A stretch of DNA of 64,000 bases from Sulfurovum sp. (GTDB taxonomy: Bacteria; Campylobacterota; Campylobacteria; Campylobacterales; Sulfurovaceae). The stretch covers positions 233,555 to 297,554 of the forward strand of contig JAJPEU010000007.1 of NCBI GenBank assembly GCA_021166685.1, in the 5' to 3' direction. Both the position numbers and the translations under genes were made by a program. The notes beneath the pieces were generated by a model, which worked only from the letters and a program-made list of their open reading frames with translations, ran no database searches and had not been told where the DNA came from. Positions 32,718-42,866 of this stretch are shown piece after piece (position 1 is the first letter of the stretch; each line of letters starts with the position of its first letter).

Positions 32718-34916
32718 ATGAAAAATTTAATTATAGTAGAATCGCCTGCCAAAGCTCGTACCATTACCAACTTTTTAGACAAAGAGTATAAGGTTATCGC
32801 CTCCAAAGGACATATACGTGATTTGCCCAAGACTACTTTTGGTATCGAGATCGATGAAAAAACAGGCGATCTTATACCCAAATATGCCATCCCAAGAGAT
32901 GCAAATGCCACGGTAAAAGAGTTAAAAAAATTGGCCAAAGAGGCTCAAACGGTTTTTATCGCAACCGACGAGGATCGTGAAGGAGAGGCCATTGGATACC
33001 ATATTGCCAAAGCCATAGGAAAAGATCCTCAAACGCTTCCCCGTATCGTTTTTCATGAAATTACCAAAAATGCCATCATACATGCATTGCAAACACCCCG
33101 TAAAGTCAATATGGACAGCGTGGACGCCCAGCAAACCAGAAGATTGCTCGATCGCATCGTAGGCTACAAACTCTCCCCTCTGCTTGCAAGCAAGATACAA
33201 AAAGGACTGAGTGCGGGAAGGGTGCAAAGTTCCACTCTTAAATTAGTCGTTGACAGAGAAAGAGAGATCAAGACATTTCAGCCCGAAGAGTACTGGACAA
33301 TTGATGCAAAATTTCAAAAAGAAATCGATGCTTCGATCTATGAATATAATGGGCTGAAAATAGAAAAACTGACAATTAAAAATAAAACAGATGCTAATGA
33401 AATTGTTTCTGCAGCCCGAAATGAATCCTTTTATGTCCTGGCGATAGAAAAAACAAAACGAAATACGAAAACACCTCCTCCGTTTATGACTTCAACGCTA
33501 CAGCAGACCGCTTCAACCCAACTTGGATTTTCTCCTAAAAAAACGATGATGGTAGCACAAAAACTCTATGAAGGAGTCAAGACAGACAAGGGAGTTATGG
33601 GAGTCATCACCTATATGAGGACAGACAGCCTTAATCTGGCCAAAGAAGCAGTAAGTGATGCCAGAAAGCATATCCAAGCAGTTTACGGAGACGCCTATTT
33701 GCCCGAGAAAGATAAAAATTATGTCACAAAGTCAAAGGGGGCACAGGAAGCGCACGAAGCAATCCGTCCCACCATGGTTGAATTTGATCCCCAAACCGCA
33801 GCAAACTTTTTGGCGCCCGACGAACTGAAGCTCTATCGTCTCATTTATAATCGTTTTCTCGCCTGCCAAATGACAGAAGCACAACTTGAATCGCAAAGCA
33901 TTCTTTTTAAAGGGGACACATGTATCTTCAAGGCAAGCGGGAAAAAACTGCTCTTTGACGGTTTTTACAAGGTTGCCGGGTATACAGAAAAAGACAAGCT
34001 GCTTCCGGAGCTGAAACAAGGAGAAAAGGTTGCCCTTGATGAAATTAAAACAGAACAACATTTCACAGAACCTCCTGCACGCTACAATGAAGCCAGTCTT
34101 ATCAAAAAACTCGAATCATTAGGGATTGGCCGTCCAAGTACCTATGCTCCCACGGTAACGATACTGCAAACCAGAAAATATATAGAAATAGAACAAAAAC
34201 GTATTCATCCTACCGAAATAGCTTTTACCGTTACCGAAATGCTGGAAAACCATTTTCCGGAAATTGTTGATAGCCATTTTACTGCCGACATGGAAGAAGT
34301 TCTTGATGAGATTGCCGAAGGGAAAAAAGACTGGCAAAGCATCTTAAAAGCATTTTATACGCCTTTTCTGCATAAAATTGAAGAAGGGAAAAAACAGATT
34401 AAAAGCCTCAAAGTTGCCGTTCCTACCGGAGAGATGTGCCCTTTATGCCACTCGGAACTTCTTTTGCGCAAAGGGCGTTATGGCGAATTTATAGCCTGTA
34501 GCAACTTCCCAAAATGCAAATATACCAAAAATATCGACGGTACTGAGCCTGAGCAGCCTGAAACAACAGATGTAATATGTGATAAATGCGGCGCACCCAT
34601 GATTATAAAAGATTCAAAAAAAGGAAAATTTCTTGCGTGTTCGGCCTACCCAAAATGTAAAAACGCCAAACCCCTTACTCCGCCCAAAGAACTCAAAATA
34701 CCCTGTCCGGAATGCGGAGCCAAATTGCAAGAAAGGGAAGGGAGAAGGGGTAAATTTTTTGGCTGCACCAATTATCCTCAATGCAAATTTATTGCCAATT
34801 TTGAGCCGGTTGACAAACACTGCCCTGAGTGCGGCTACTTGATGGGAATCAAAATGCTAAGAGGTAAAGAAGTGTACGAATGTTTTAAATGCAAGCATAA
34901 AGAAGAGGTAAACTAA
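32718..34916 (+). CDS. topA: DNA topoisomerase I
   Basis: A 732-residue type IA topoisomerase that relaxes negative supercoils. The TOPRIM domain starts NLIIVESPAKARTI and has the acidic ATDEDREGEAI; the active-site Tyr is in ITYMRTDSLNL. The C-terminus carries four zinc-ribbon repeats of the CxxC...C type (starting at CPLCHS, CDKCGA, CPECGA and CPECGY). Length normal. bioB begins on the very next base, so the two are coupled. Confidence 0.96.
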   Translation: MKNLIIVESPAKARTITNFLDKEYKVIASKGHIRDLPKTTFGIEIDEKTGDLIPKYAIPRDANATVKELKKLAKEAQTVFIATDEDREGEAIGYHIAKAIGKDPQTLPRIVFHEITKNAIIHALQTPRKVNMDSVDAQQTRRLLDRIVGYKLSPLLASKIQKGLSAGRVQSSTLKLVVDREREIKTFQPEEYWTIDAKFQKEIDASIYEYNGLKIEKLTIKNKTDANEIVSAARNESFYVLAIEKTKRNTKTPPPFMTSTLQQTASTQLGFSPKKTMMVAQKLYEGVKTDKGVMGVITYMRTDSLNLAKEAVSDARKHIQAVYGDAYLPEKDKNYVTKSKGAQEAHEAIRPTMVEFDPQTAANFLAPDELKLYRLIYNRFLACQMTEAQLESQSILFKGDTCIFKASGKKLLFDGFYKVAGYTEKDKLLPELKQGEKVALDEIKTEQHFTEPPARYNEASLIKKLESLGIGRPSTYAPTVTILQTRKYIEIEQKRIHPTEIAFTVTEMLENHFPEIVDSHFTADMEEVLDEIAEGKKDWQSILKAFYTPFLHKIEEGKKQIKSLKVAVPTGEMCPLCHSELLLRKGRYGEFIACSNFPKCKYTKNIDGTEPEQPETTDVICDKCGAPMIIKDSKKGKFLACSAYPKCKNAKPLTPPKELKIPCPECGAKLQEREGRRGKFFGCTNYPQCKFIANFEPVDKHCPECGYLMGIKMLRGKEVYECFKCKHKEEVN

Positions 34917-35765
34917 GTGAAAAAAATATTTTTATGCGCTATTAACAATATACTCAGCGGAACATGCTTGGAGGATTGTAAATTTTGTACGCAAAGCGTA
35001 AGATACCATGCTGATATATCTCGCTATAACTATAAGCCGATCGAACAAATCGTACAAGAAGCAAGACAAGCCAAAACAAACGGGGCATTAGGATACTGTT
35101 TGGTTACGGCGGGGAAAGGACTGGATGATAAAAAAGTAGATTTTGTTGCACGCGCCGCAAAAGCAATAAAGTCAGAAATCAAAGGTTTAAATCTTATCGC
35201 ATGTAACGGTACTGCAACAATTGCGCAGCTGCAGTACCTTAAAGATCATGGCATTGACAGCTACAATCACAATCTTGAAACTTCAAAACGCTACTACCCT
35301 GATATCTGCCAAACCCATGACTGGGAAGAACGCTATCAAACGTGCGCAAACGTCAAATCTGTAGGATTGGCGCTGTGCAGCGGCGGCATTTTCGGAATGG
35401 GGGAACACGAAGAGGACAGGGAAGATTTGCTCAAAGCTATCGTTTCACTCGATCCAGAATCCACACCCCTTAACTTCTACCACCCCAATCCTGCACTTCC
35501 CATCAAAACACGCAATATCGAGCTGGAAGAAGCACTCCGCATTATTTCAAAGGCACGCAATATGCTAGGAAAAGAAAAACTGCTCATGGCTGCGGGGGGG
35601 AGAGAACTTCTTTTTACCGGGAAGGAGGATCAGATGTTTGAAGCAGGCGTTAATGCTATTGTCATTGGCAATTATCTTACTACCGACGGTACAGCTCCCG
35701 CTAAAGATATAAAGATGCTAAAAACTTTAGGGTATGAGGTTGCTGCCGGTTGTGATGCATCCTAG
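34917..35765 (+). CDS. bioB: Biotin synthase
   Basis: A 282-residue radical SAM enzyme that inserts sulfur into dethiobiotin. The [4Fe-4S] cluster motif is CLEDCKFC (Cys17, Cys21, Cys24), followed by GYCLVTAGKG, SYNHNLETSKRYYP, GGIFGMGE and FYHPNPALP, all standard for BioB. It is shorter than the E. coli enzyme (346), as is usual in this phylum. Start is GTG, immediately after the topA stop. No other biotin gene is nearby. Confidence 0.95.
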   Translation: MKKIFLCAINNILSGTCLEDCKFCTQSVRYHADISRYNYKPIEQIVQEARQAKTNGALGYCLVTAGKGLDDKKVDFVARAAKAIKSEIKGLNLIACNGTATIAQLQYLKDHGIDSYNHNLETSKRYYPDICQTHDWEERYQTCANVKSVGLALCSGGIFGMGEHEEDREDLLKAIVSLDPESTPLNFYHPNPALPIKTRNIELEEALRIISKARNMLGKEKLLMAAGGRELLFTGKEDQMFEAGVNAIVIGNYLTTDGTAPAKDIKMLKTLGYEVAAGCDAS

Positions 35766-35903
35766 CCGGTTGGCCGGATGATTCATTTTCTGAAAAATAC
35801 ACTAAATTAGCAGTATCGGGCAGTTAATTGTTTTAAGAAAAAATATTAAATTCGGTTTTGGTCTTTCCGGTTCTTGTTAAGTTGATTCCTGAAAAAAACA
35901 ATT

Positions 35904-36491
35904 TTACTTCTCTTCATCCATCTCTTGCACGGCTTGCTGATAGTCTTTGTCAGCATTTTGTTTTGCTTCAGCCTGTTCTTTGGAAATGTTAATATCTTGT
36001 ATCTGTACTGCGATGTTCTTTTCTTTTTTCGCACTCTCCTGTGCTTCGCTGTCGGCCTCTTGTACAGCTTCTTGGTAGTCTTTGTCAGTATTTTGTTTAA
36101 TGCCAAGCTGTTCTTGTGGAGGATTACTGTTTTGTATCTGCGGTGCCTGTGCTGCTTTAGGCTGAAGAGCTCTTTCCGCTTCCACACTTAGCCTCTCTGT
36201 CTCTTTGTTTTCTTTTTCTGAAGGACTTATCGGTTTGACCGGCGCTTGTGTGTTTTGCGTCATCCCGATAGCGGATCTTTTTTCTTCTGTGTCTGGCTCA
36301 GCAAAAATTTCATCCTCTTGTTTGCTCTCCTCTAAAGCTTCCTTTTGTTTCGCTAAAAGCTTTAGCTCATCAAGAAAAACAGACTGGGCATGATCAATCT
36401 TTTGAAGATTCTCTTTCAGATCAAAGGGATTGTTCTGTGCATCGGCTACAGTTACTGCCAGCATTATAAGTACACCTAGATATCGTTTCAT
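35904..36491 (-). CDS. Secreted repeat-containing protein, hypothetical
   Basis: A 195-residue protein with a signal peptide (about 1-18, ending ADA) and a long charged, low-complexity body rich in Glu, Lys, Gln and Ala. Two internal repeats are clear: KQNTDKDYQEAVQE and KQNADKDYQQAVQE near the C-terminus, 45 codons apart, and their DNA is nearly identical (35941-35963 against 36076-36098). Its start overlaps the end of the FtsB-like gene by four bases. In C. jejuni the same slot after eno and a small coiled-coil gene holds a periplasmic glycoprotein gene (from memory), so a periplasmic structural role is possible. No domain recognised. Confidence 0.7.
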   Translation of the reverse strand: MKRYLGVLIMLAVTVADAQNNPFDLKENLQKIDHAQSVFLDELKLLAKQKEALEESKQEDEIFAEPDTEEKRSAIGMTQNTQAPVKPISPSEKENKETERLSVEAERALQPKAAQAPQIQNSNPPQEQLGIKQNTDKDYQEAVQEADSEAQESAKKEKNIAVQIQDINISKEQAEAKQNADKDYQQAVQEMDEEK

Positions 36492-36745
36492 TCATATTCC
36501 TTTGGTTCTAGCTGTTTTAATTCAAAGTACTCTTTTTGAAGCTTTTGGTTTTCAGCTTTCATATTTTTCGCTTCAGCAATCAATCCTTGCTTCTTTTCCT
36601 TAAGGCTGTTTAAAACAGTGAGAGAATTTTCACCATAAATTAATATACCCAAATACACGCCAAAAAGCAAAATGCCAACCATGGTTATCAAAAGCGTCTT
36701 GACTGACAATCCGGCTAACTCTTCAACTTTTTGCGTATCTGTCAT
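36488..36745 (-). CDS. FtsB/DivIC-like single-pass coiled-coil protein
   Basis: An 85-residue protein with one membrane helix (about 16-38: VKTLLITMVGILLFGVYLGI) followed by a coiled coil (about 45-78) and a short acidic tail. This is the layout of the divisome protein FtsB/DivIC, and position next to eno is where ftsB lies in many proteobacteria as well as the equivalent gene in Campylobacter. Sits 12 bases downstream of eno. Confidence 0.68.
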   Translation of the reverse strand: MTDTQKVEELAGLSVKTLLITMVGILLFGVYLGILIYGENSLTVLNSLKEKKQGLIAEAKNMKAENQKLQKEYFELKQLEPKEYE

Positions 36746-36757
36746 TTTTCTCTTTAC

Positions 36758-38041
<1,284 letters not shown>

Positions 38042-38139
38042 TTACGTTGTTATACGTATAATTTTATCCTATTTTTCCTAAGGAAAGCACCAGAAAAACC
38101 ATATGCTCCGCTCCGGCCAATGAACCATTAATGACTGCT

Positions 38140-39183
38140 TTAATCCTCTTCTGCAATCTCATCCTGTTCCATGCTAAATGTGCTGCCGCTCACCCCCAGA
38201 GCCTCTTTAACTTTTGATTCTATCTGGGTGCGCAATTGCGGATTTTCCTTAATGGTTAGTTTTGCGTTTTCTTTTCCTTGACCCAACTTTTCTGCACCAA
38301 AACTAAACCAAGCGCCCGATTTATCAATAATATCAAGTTTCACACCATAATCGATTAACTCTCCTGTTTGAGAGATTCCCTCTCCAAACATAATATCAAA
38401 CTCTGCTTGTCTAAACGGAGGCGCAACCTTATTTTTAACCACTTTGGCTTTAACGCGGTTGCCTATTTGCGATTCGCCTTGCTTGAGCGTTGCTATACGG
38501 CGCACATCTATTCTTACCGAACAGTAAAACTTCAATGCATTTCCGCCTGTCGTTGTTTCAGGAGATCCATATCCCATTGTGCCGATTTTCATACGAATTT
38601 GATTAATGAAAATGACTGTGGTATTTGTTTTGTGCAAGATTGCCGTAAGCTTACGAAGCGCCTGGGACATGAGTCGTGCCTGAAGTCCCACATGAGTATC
38701 CCCCATATCCCCTTCTATCTCGCTTTTTGGTGTCAGTGCTGCCACAGAATCCACCACAATAAGCCCTACCGCGCCGCTTCTTGCCAATGTTTCAAGTACG
38801 TCAAGCGCCTGCTCTCCGAAGTCTGGCTGAGACACCAGCAGGTTATCCGTATCTACTCCTAAATTTTTAGCATACACAACATCCAATGCATGTTCTGCAT
38901 CAATAAATGCACAAATCATTCCTTGTGCTTGTGCAGATGCGATTGTCTGCAAAGAAAGTGTTGTTTTACCTGATGATTCAGGGCCGTATATTTCTATAAT
39001 TCTTCCCTGAGGAATACCTCCGATCCCCAATGCCATATCAAGCCCGATAGATCCGGTAGAGATGGTTTCAATAGGCTCAAACTCTTTATCTCCCAATCTC
39101 ATCAGTGTCCCTTTTCCAAAGGTCTTGTCTATCTGCTTGATTGCCATATCCAGTGCTTTTTGTTTGTTTGCATCCATTGCCAT
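38140..39183 (-). CDS. recA: Recombinase RecA
   Basis: A 347-residue recombinase for homologous recombination and repair. Walker A is GPESSGKTT, Walker B is in [11 protein letters not shown], the L1/L2 loops include [22 protein letters not shown] (core [12 protein letters not shown]), and the C-terminus is acidic (DEIAEED). Of three close ATG codons (39189, 39183, 39177), 39183 has the best spacing from AAGGA. An extended -10 (TG-T-TAGAAT, 39211-39219 minus strand) lies about 28 bases ahead. Upstream is a long palindrome shared with mqnD. Confidence 0.97.
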   Translation of the reverse strand: MAMDANKQKALDMAIKQIDKTFGKGTLMRLGDKEFEPIETISTGSIGLDMALGIGGIPQGRIIEIYGPESSGKTTLSLQTIASAQAQGMICAFIDAEHALDVVYAKNLGVDTDNLLVSQPDFGEQALDVLETLARSGAVGLIVVDSVAALTPKSEIEGDMGDTHVGLQARLMSQALRKLTAILHKTNTTVIFINQIRMKIGTMGYGSPETTTGGNALKFYCSVRIDVRRIATLKQGESQIGNRVKAKVVKNKVAPPFRQAEFDIMFGEGISQTGELIDYGVKLDIIDKSGAWFSFGAEKLGQGKENAKLTIKENPQLRTQIESKVKEALGVSGSTFSMEQDEIAEED

Positions 39184-39248
39184 TATCATATCCTTATCCG
39201 TAATTATGAAATTCTAACACCATTTTAATAGGTTACACATGGAAGATA

Positions 39249-39277
39249 TTAAAATATGTCAAATTGACATATTTTAA
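39249..39277. promoter_or_regulatory. Perfect 29-nt palindrome between recA and mqnD
   Basis: Two 14-base arms (TTAAAATATGTCAA and its complement TTGACATATTTTAA) around a single central A. It lies between the divergent recA and mqnD promoters, just upstream of the mqnD -35 candidate and about 35 to 60 bases upstream of the recA -10. The arm includes TGACATA, also present twice between the S24 regulator and its divergent ORF. It is most likely a transcription-factor site. Confidence 0.7.
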
Positions 39278-39283
39278 AAAAAG

Positions 39284-39311
39284 TTGATCCAAACCCAAAC
39301 CATGATAAAAT
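39284..39311 (+). promoter_or_regulatory. mqnD promoter
   Basis: TTGATC (39284-39289) and TAAAAT (39306-39311) with 16 bases between and a TG two bases ahead of the -10 hexamer. The ATG at 39346 is 34 bases downstream. Confidence 0.55.
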
Positions 39312-39345
39312 ACACTTACGCCATAGCAAAGTGAGTACACCGATA

Positions 39346-40209
39346 ATGCATACCATACAATTAGCACACTCTCCTGATGCAGACGATATCTTTATGTATT
39401 ATGCCATTAAATTTGGTTGGGTAGATACCAAAGATTACTTGTTTGAAAATATCGCACTAGACATAGAAACACTCAATACGGAGGCGTTGAAAGGGACTTA
39501 TGATGTTTCTGCCATTAGCTTTGGAATGTATCCGCTCATCAAAGACGAATATGCCTTGTTGCGTACAGCAGTCAGTTTTGGTGAAGGATACGGTCCCAAA
39601 CTTATCCGCCCTAAAAATAAAAGACTTAAACGCAACTTCAAAGTAGCGCTTTCAGGCAAATATACTACCAATGCTATGCTTTTTAGAATTTATTATCCTC
39701 AAGCGCGTCCCGTCTATATGGATTTTTTGGAGATTGAAGAAGCTGTAGTAAGCGGAAAAGTTGATGCAGGAGTTTTGATCCATGAGTCAATCTTGGATTT
39801 TGATGAGAGTTTAGAGGTTGAAAAAGAGATATGGGATATTTGGGAAGAGCTTGCAGGCAAAGGTTTGCCTCTTCCGTTGGGCGGTATGGCCCTGAGGAGA
39901 AGTATTCCCCTCAATCGCGCTATCGATATGGAAGAAATTCTTATATCGGGCGTCAAAGTAGCCAATGAGAGAAAAACAGAACTTTGCACCAAGCTGGTGT
40001 CGGAGAATCTTGTTCGCATCTGCGATAATATGCTCGAAAAATATCTTGATATGTATGCTTCAGATGAATCAATAGAGCTTTCCAAGCTGCAGCTAAAAGC
40101 CTTAGACAAACTCTACCAGATCGGTTTTGACCACGGATTATGGGAGTCTCCGCTTCAGACAGAAGATTATCTAATCCCCAAAACGTATAAAGCTTTACGA
40201 AATAGCTAA
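39346..40209 (+). CDS. mqnD: 1,4-dihydroxy-6-naphthoate synthase, MqnD-like
   Basis: A 287-residue periplasmic-binding-protein-fold enzyme of the MqnA/MqnD family. The N-terminus HTIQLAHSPDADDIFMYYA corresponds to the MqnD pattern (SPCPNDTFIFYA), which distinguishes it from MqnA at 6.4 kb; DVSAISFGMYP and GEGYGPKLI follow. MqnD makes the naphthoate ring in the futalosine menaquinone pathway. The ATG at 39346 is chosen with GTGAG about ten bases upstream; a GTG at 39331 would add five residues. Divergent from recA. Confidence 0.8.
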   Translation: MHTIQLAHSPDADDIFMYYAIKFGWVDTKDYLFENIALDIETLNTEALKGTYDVSAISFGMYPLIKDEYALLRTAVSFGEGYGPKLIRPKNKRLKRNFKVALSGKYTTNAMLFRIYYPQARPVYMDFLEIEEAVVSGKVDAGVLIHESILDFDESLEVEKEIWDIWEELAGKGLPLPLGGMALRRSIPLNRAIDMEEILISGVKVANERKTELCTKLVSENLVRICDNMLEKYLDMYASDESIELSKLQLKALDKLYQIGFDHGLWESPLQTEDYLIPKTYKALRNS

Positions 40210-40278
40210 AAGAGAGATGCACGGTGGCTAGAAACTCTCAACATATACTGTCTGTTGCCAAAAAAGAAGGGAAATCTC

Positions 40279-41055
40279 TTGTTTTTTAAAACCATTGATT
40301 TTTCTAAGTATTCCAGCATCAAAATAGGACAGCCTGCCAAAGTTCTTATGGTAGAAAAAGATGATCAGATCCCTCAAAACAGATATCTCATAGGAGGAGC
40401 AAACAACCTTCTTCTTTCCCCTAACCCTCCCCCGCTAATGATGCTAAGTAAAGATTTTTCCGCTATTAGCCAAAAAGATGATATGCTCACTATCGGTGCA
40501 GCTATGCCCACAGGACGCATGGTTTCTTATGCAAAAAAACACGATATTTCAGGATTTGAATTCTGCTCAAAACTTCCGGGAACTCTTGGAGGAATGCTGG
40601 CGATGAATGCAGGCGTTAAAGAGTATGAAATCTTTAATATTTTACATTCTGTTGAAATAAACGGCAAATGGATTCCGGCAAAAGAAATTGAATATGGATA
40701 TCGATTTGCAAAACTGGAAGGAGTAGCTGCACGCGCACGCTTTAAGATTCAAAAGGGTTTTAATCAAGAGCTATTGGAAAATCTTCTAAATTTGCGTTCA
40801 AATCAACCTTCTCTTCCAAGTGCAGGCTCAATCTTTAAAAATCCAAAAGACGACTACGCCGGCAGGCTTATAGAAGCGGTAGGCCTTAAAGGAGCAAAAA
40901 GGGGAGATATGCAGTGGAGCGAAATGCATGCAAATTTTTTAGTCAACCTAGGAAAAGGCAACTTCTTCGATGCCCTATATCTGATAAATCTAGCCAAAGA
41001 AAAAGTATACAACACATTTGGCGTCAACCTGCAAGAAGAAATTAAAATTCTCTAG
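40279..41055 (+). CDS. murB: UDP-N-acetylenolpyruvoylglucosamine reductase MurB
   Basis: A 258-residue FAD enzyme reducing UDP-GlcNAc-enolpyruvate to UDP-MurNAc in peptidoglycan synthesis. Seen are SSIKIGQPAKV, the FAD-binding LIGGANNLLL, LPGTLGGMLAMNAG and the catalytic Ser segment SAGSIFKNP. It is the short form usual in Campylobacterota. The TTG at 40279 follows AAGAAGGGA at good spacing; a TTG eight codons earlier (40255) is the alternative. No ATG is available near the N-terminus. Follows mqnD by 69 bases. Confidence 0.9.
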   Translation: MFFKTIDFSKYSSIKIGQPAKVLMVEKDDQIPQNRYLIGGANNLLLSPNPPPLMMLSKDFSAISQKDDMLTIGAAMPTGRMVSYAKKHDISGFEFCSKLPGTLGGMLAMNAGVKEYEIFNILHSVEINGKWIPAKEIEYGYRFAKLEGVAARARFKIQKGFNQELLENLLNLRSNQPSLPSAGSIFKNPKDDYAGRLIEAVGLKGAKRGDMQWSEMHANFLVNLGKGNFFDALYLINLAKEKVYNTFGVNLQEEIKIL

Positions 41056-41058
41056 CCC

Positions 41059-41583
41059 TTATCTTACAGATTCAAAATCGTCTGTTTTTTCATTTTCGTC
41101 TGCACATCGAACACATCGAATGTAGTTTGATTGGGTTGCCGATCTTGCATATTGGTATGCATCCGCAGGAAAAACCACATAATATCTATACCCTTGTGTC
41201 GGGGTTGACGTCCAGAAGTCATTATCTCTAAAATTAGTAAAAACCTGTCCTTCTTTTGCGTGGACATGTATCAATTCATCAGCCGTAGGCAATCTCCAAT
41301 CCGAGTATCCTGCATATTCTAAGGCACGGCAGTAGTTGACCGCATGACCCCATTTTCCGGCTTTCCCGACAGAACCCTCATTCTTGAATGCACCGTCCTC
41401 TGCATCTGTATAGTGCTGATCCTGCCACATCAGTTGCGTATCTTCTTCTATATAGATTCCATCGGTTTTGCAAGATGCTTCTCCTATTTGAGCCATTGAC
41501 GGCAAGGCGGGCGAAATATCCCCCCCGCCCATTAACAATGACGCCATCACACTCATCCATCCGCCAACAACACTCTTTTTCAT
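41059..41583 (-). CDS. Secreted DUF1566 (Lcl-like) domain protein
   Basis: A 174-residue exported protein with an N-terminal hydrophobic signal region and a DUF1566 domain: LMWQDQHY, the Cys-containing AVNYCRALEYAGYSDWRLPT, NDFWTSTP and the terminal YIRCVRCA. These domains occur in periplasmic or surface proteins of unknown binding function. Three Cys in the mature part may form disulfides. The ATG at 41583 has AAGGG six bases upstream; one at 41589 has none. Convergent with murB, three bases apart; TATAAT on the minus strand at 41605-41610 is its likely -10. Confidence 0.82.
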   Translation of the reverse strand: MKKSVVGGWMSVMASLLMGGGDISPALPSMAQIGEASCKTDGIYIEEDTQLMWQDQHYTDAEDGAFKNEGSVGKAGKWGHAVNYCRALEYAGYSDWRLPTADELIHVHAKEGQVFTNFRDNDFWTSTPTQGYRYYVVFPADAYQYARSATQSNYIRCVRCADENEKTDDFESVR

Positions 41584-41672
41584 TTTCATCCCTTAAAGTA
41601 CATTATTATAGACTATCATAATACACGTTTTATCAAATTAAGCTAAAATCGCTTCTTTCTGTTTATGCCTGA

Positions 41673-42263
41673 CTATCCATGAATTTCGACAAGAACTCCT
41701 CTTTTTACAGTATGCCACAGAATGTCTATCGCTCTGTTGCTTAAAGCCATACATCCCTCGGTCCAATCATGCGCCAGAGTATAGCTGTCTCCATGTCCGT
41801 CCGCATTCCATTTTGGCTGGCCATGAATTGTGATGTAGCCCCCAGGATTTATACCTTGTGCTTTAGCTGCTGCGCTATCTTGCCTGTTTGGATAAGAGAT
41901 TATCAGTGATCTGTAAAGTCTTGGATCACACTTTTTTCTTGTAATCGTATAACTTCCTTCCGGTGTTCGAAAATCCCCCAGCTTTACTTTGTGCCCTTTG
42001 TCTCCATTCTTTCCCAAAGAAATACGAAATTCATATACTGCTTTGCCATTTTTATATGCATACAATTTTCTCTTTGATTTGTACACTACAATTTTATCTA
42101 TCTTTTTTTCTTTTATGATTTCCGAACCTAACGCCAATGACTCAAAGCACTCTTTGGTTTCATAAGGTGTCTTGTCTGCTTTTGCGTAAACTACGGGCTT
42201 TTTAACGCATCCGCTCATCAACAGCACAAACAACACGCCTGCTAATCCCAAACGTAATTTCAT
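41673..42263 (-). CDS. L,D-transpeptidase lipoprotein (YkuD domain)
   Basis: A 196-residue lipoprotein: lipobox LMSGC with Cys19 as the lipid-bearing residue, then a YkuD domain (about 58-195). The catalytic motif is HDWTEGCMALSNRAID with the Cys nucleophile, and upstream YITIHGQP supplies the His. Such enzymes make 3-3 crosslinks in peptidoglycan, attach proteins to it, or shape the cell in helical Campylobacterota. Monocistronic by appearance. Confidence 0.9.
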   Translation of the reverse strand: MKLRLGLAGVLFVLLMSGCVKKPVVYAKADKTPYETKECFESLALGSEIIKEKKIDKIVVYKSKRKLYAYKNGKAVYEFRISLGKNGDKGHKVKLGDFRTPEGSYTITRKKCDPRLYRSLIISYPNRQDSAAAKAQGINPGGYITIHGQPKWNADGHGDSYTLAHDWTEGCMALSNRAIDILWHTVKRGVLVEIHG

Positions 42264-42354
42264 TTTTAAAACTCTTTAATCTGATATTTTCACATAACCA
42301 AAAATTTTAGTGTCCAAGCATTCCGTCTTTAATGGAAACAAAACATTATTTTTA

Positions 42355-42741
42355 TCAACCCCAATCTTGATTGTGGCGCTCTGCTTTGTGTTTATCTTTT
42401 TTATAAGAAACCCCATTTTTTAATTTTTGCAATCGATTAAGCTGGGTCATATGAGCCTCTCTTGTCTCGCCAAGCCGTATATCGTCAAACTCTTCTGATA
42501 TACAAATTTGTTCATACACTTTTTGTATATATGTTTTAAGCTGTCGATGATACTCAGAATCGAGCTGCACCTCTGTTTTTTCATCCAGTTTTTTTTTCAG
42601 CTGGTCCAATTTGGCACTCATGCTCTGCGCATCCATATGAACGTCTCGAAACATCCGAAAAAGGTTTTTAGCAATTTTTTCAAGTTCGGCAATATATTTT
42701 TGCCGATGATATTTATCAATTTGTTTTTGCGTATATTTCAT
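42355..42741 (-). CDS. Coiled-coil protein, hypothetical
   Basis: A 128-residue soluble, highly charged protein without signal peptide or membrane segment. The middle (about 40-95) is predicted helical with heptad-like spacing (AKLDQLKKKLDEKTEVQLD), and the C-terminus is basic with His. The ATG at 42741 has AGAGG seven bases upstream; a TTG two codons earlier is less likely. No family recognised; position between an L,D-transpeptidase and tpx gives no functional hint. Confidence 0.7.
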   Translation of the reverse strand: MKYTQKQIDKYHRQKYIAELEKIAKNLFRMFRDVHMDAQSMSAKLDQLKKKLDEKTEVQLDSEYHRQLKTYIQKVYEQICISEEFDDIRLGETREAHMTQLNRLQKLKNGVSYKKDKHKAERHNQDWG

Positions 42742-42825
42742 ACCCAATCCTCTAAAAGAGTGCTTTTACGGTGTATTCTAGCATGTTTTTGCAATAAAGT
42801 ATTTTTTAAAAGAGTAAAGAAAGAG

Positions 42826-42856
42826 ATAAACACTCTTGCCATGAAGAGGTTTATCC
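42826..42856 (-). terminator. Rho-independent terminator of tpx
   Basis: Stem GATAAAC-CTCTT paired with AAGAG-GTTTATC, one bulged base and a six-base loop; on the minus strand a T-rich tract (TCTTTCTTTACTCTTTT) follows. It lies 11 bases past the tpx stop. Confidence 0.75.
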
Positions 42857-42866
42857 GGAAGAAGGA

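Noticed and set aside
40224..40289. 21-codon GTG frame between mqnD and murB
   Set aside because: It overlaps the murB start region, has no ribosome site and no recognisable sequence; more likely leader sequence.
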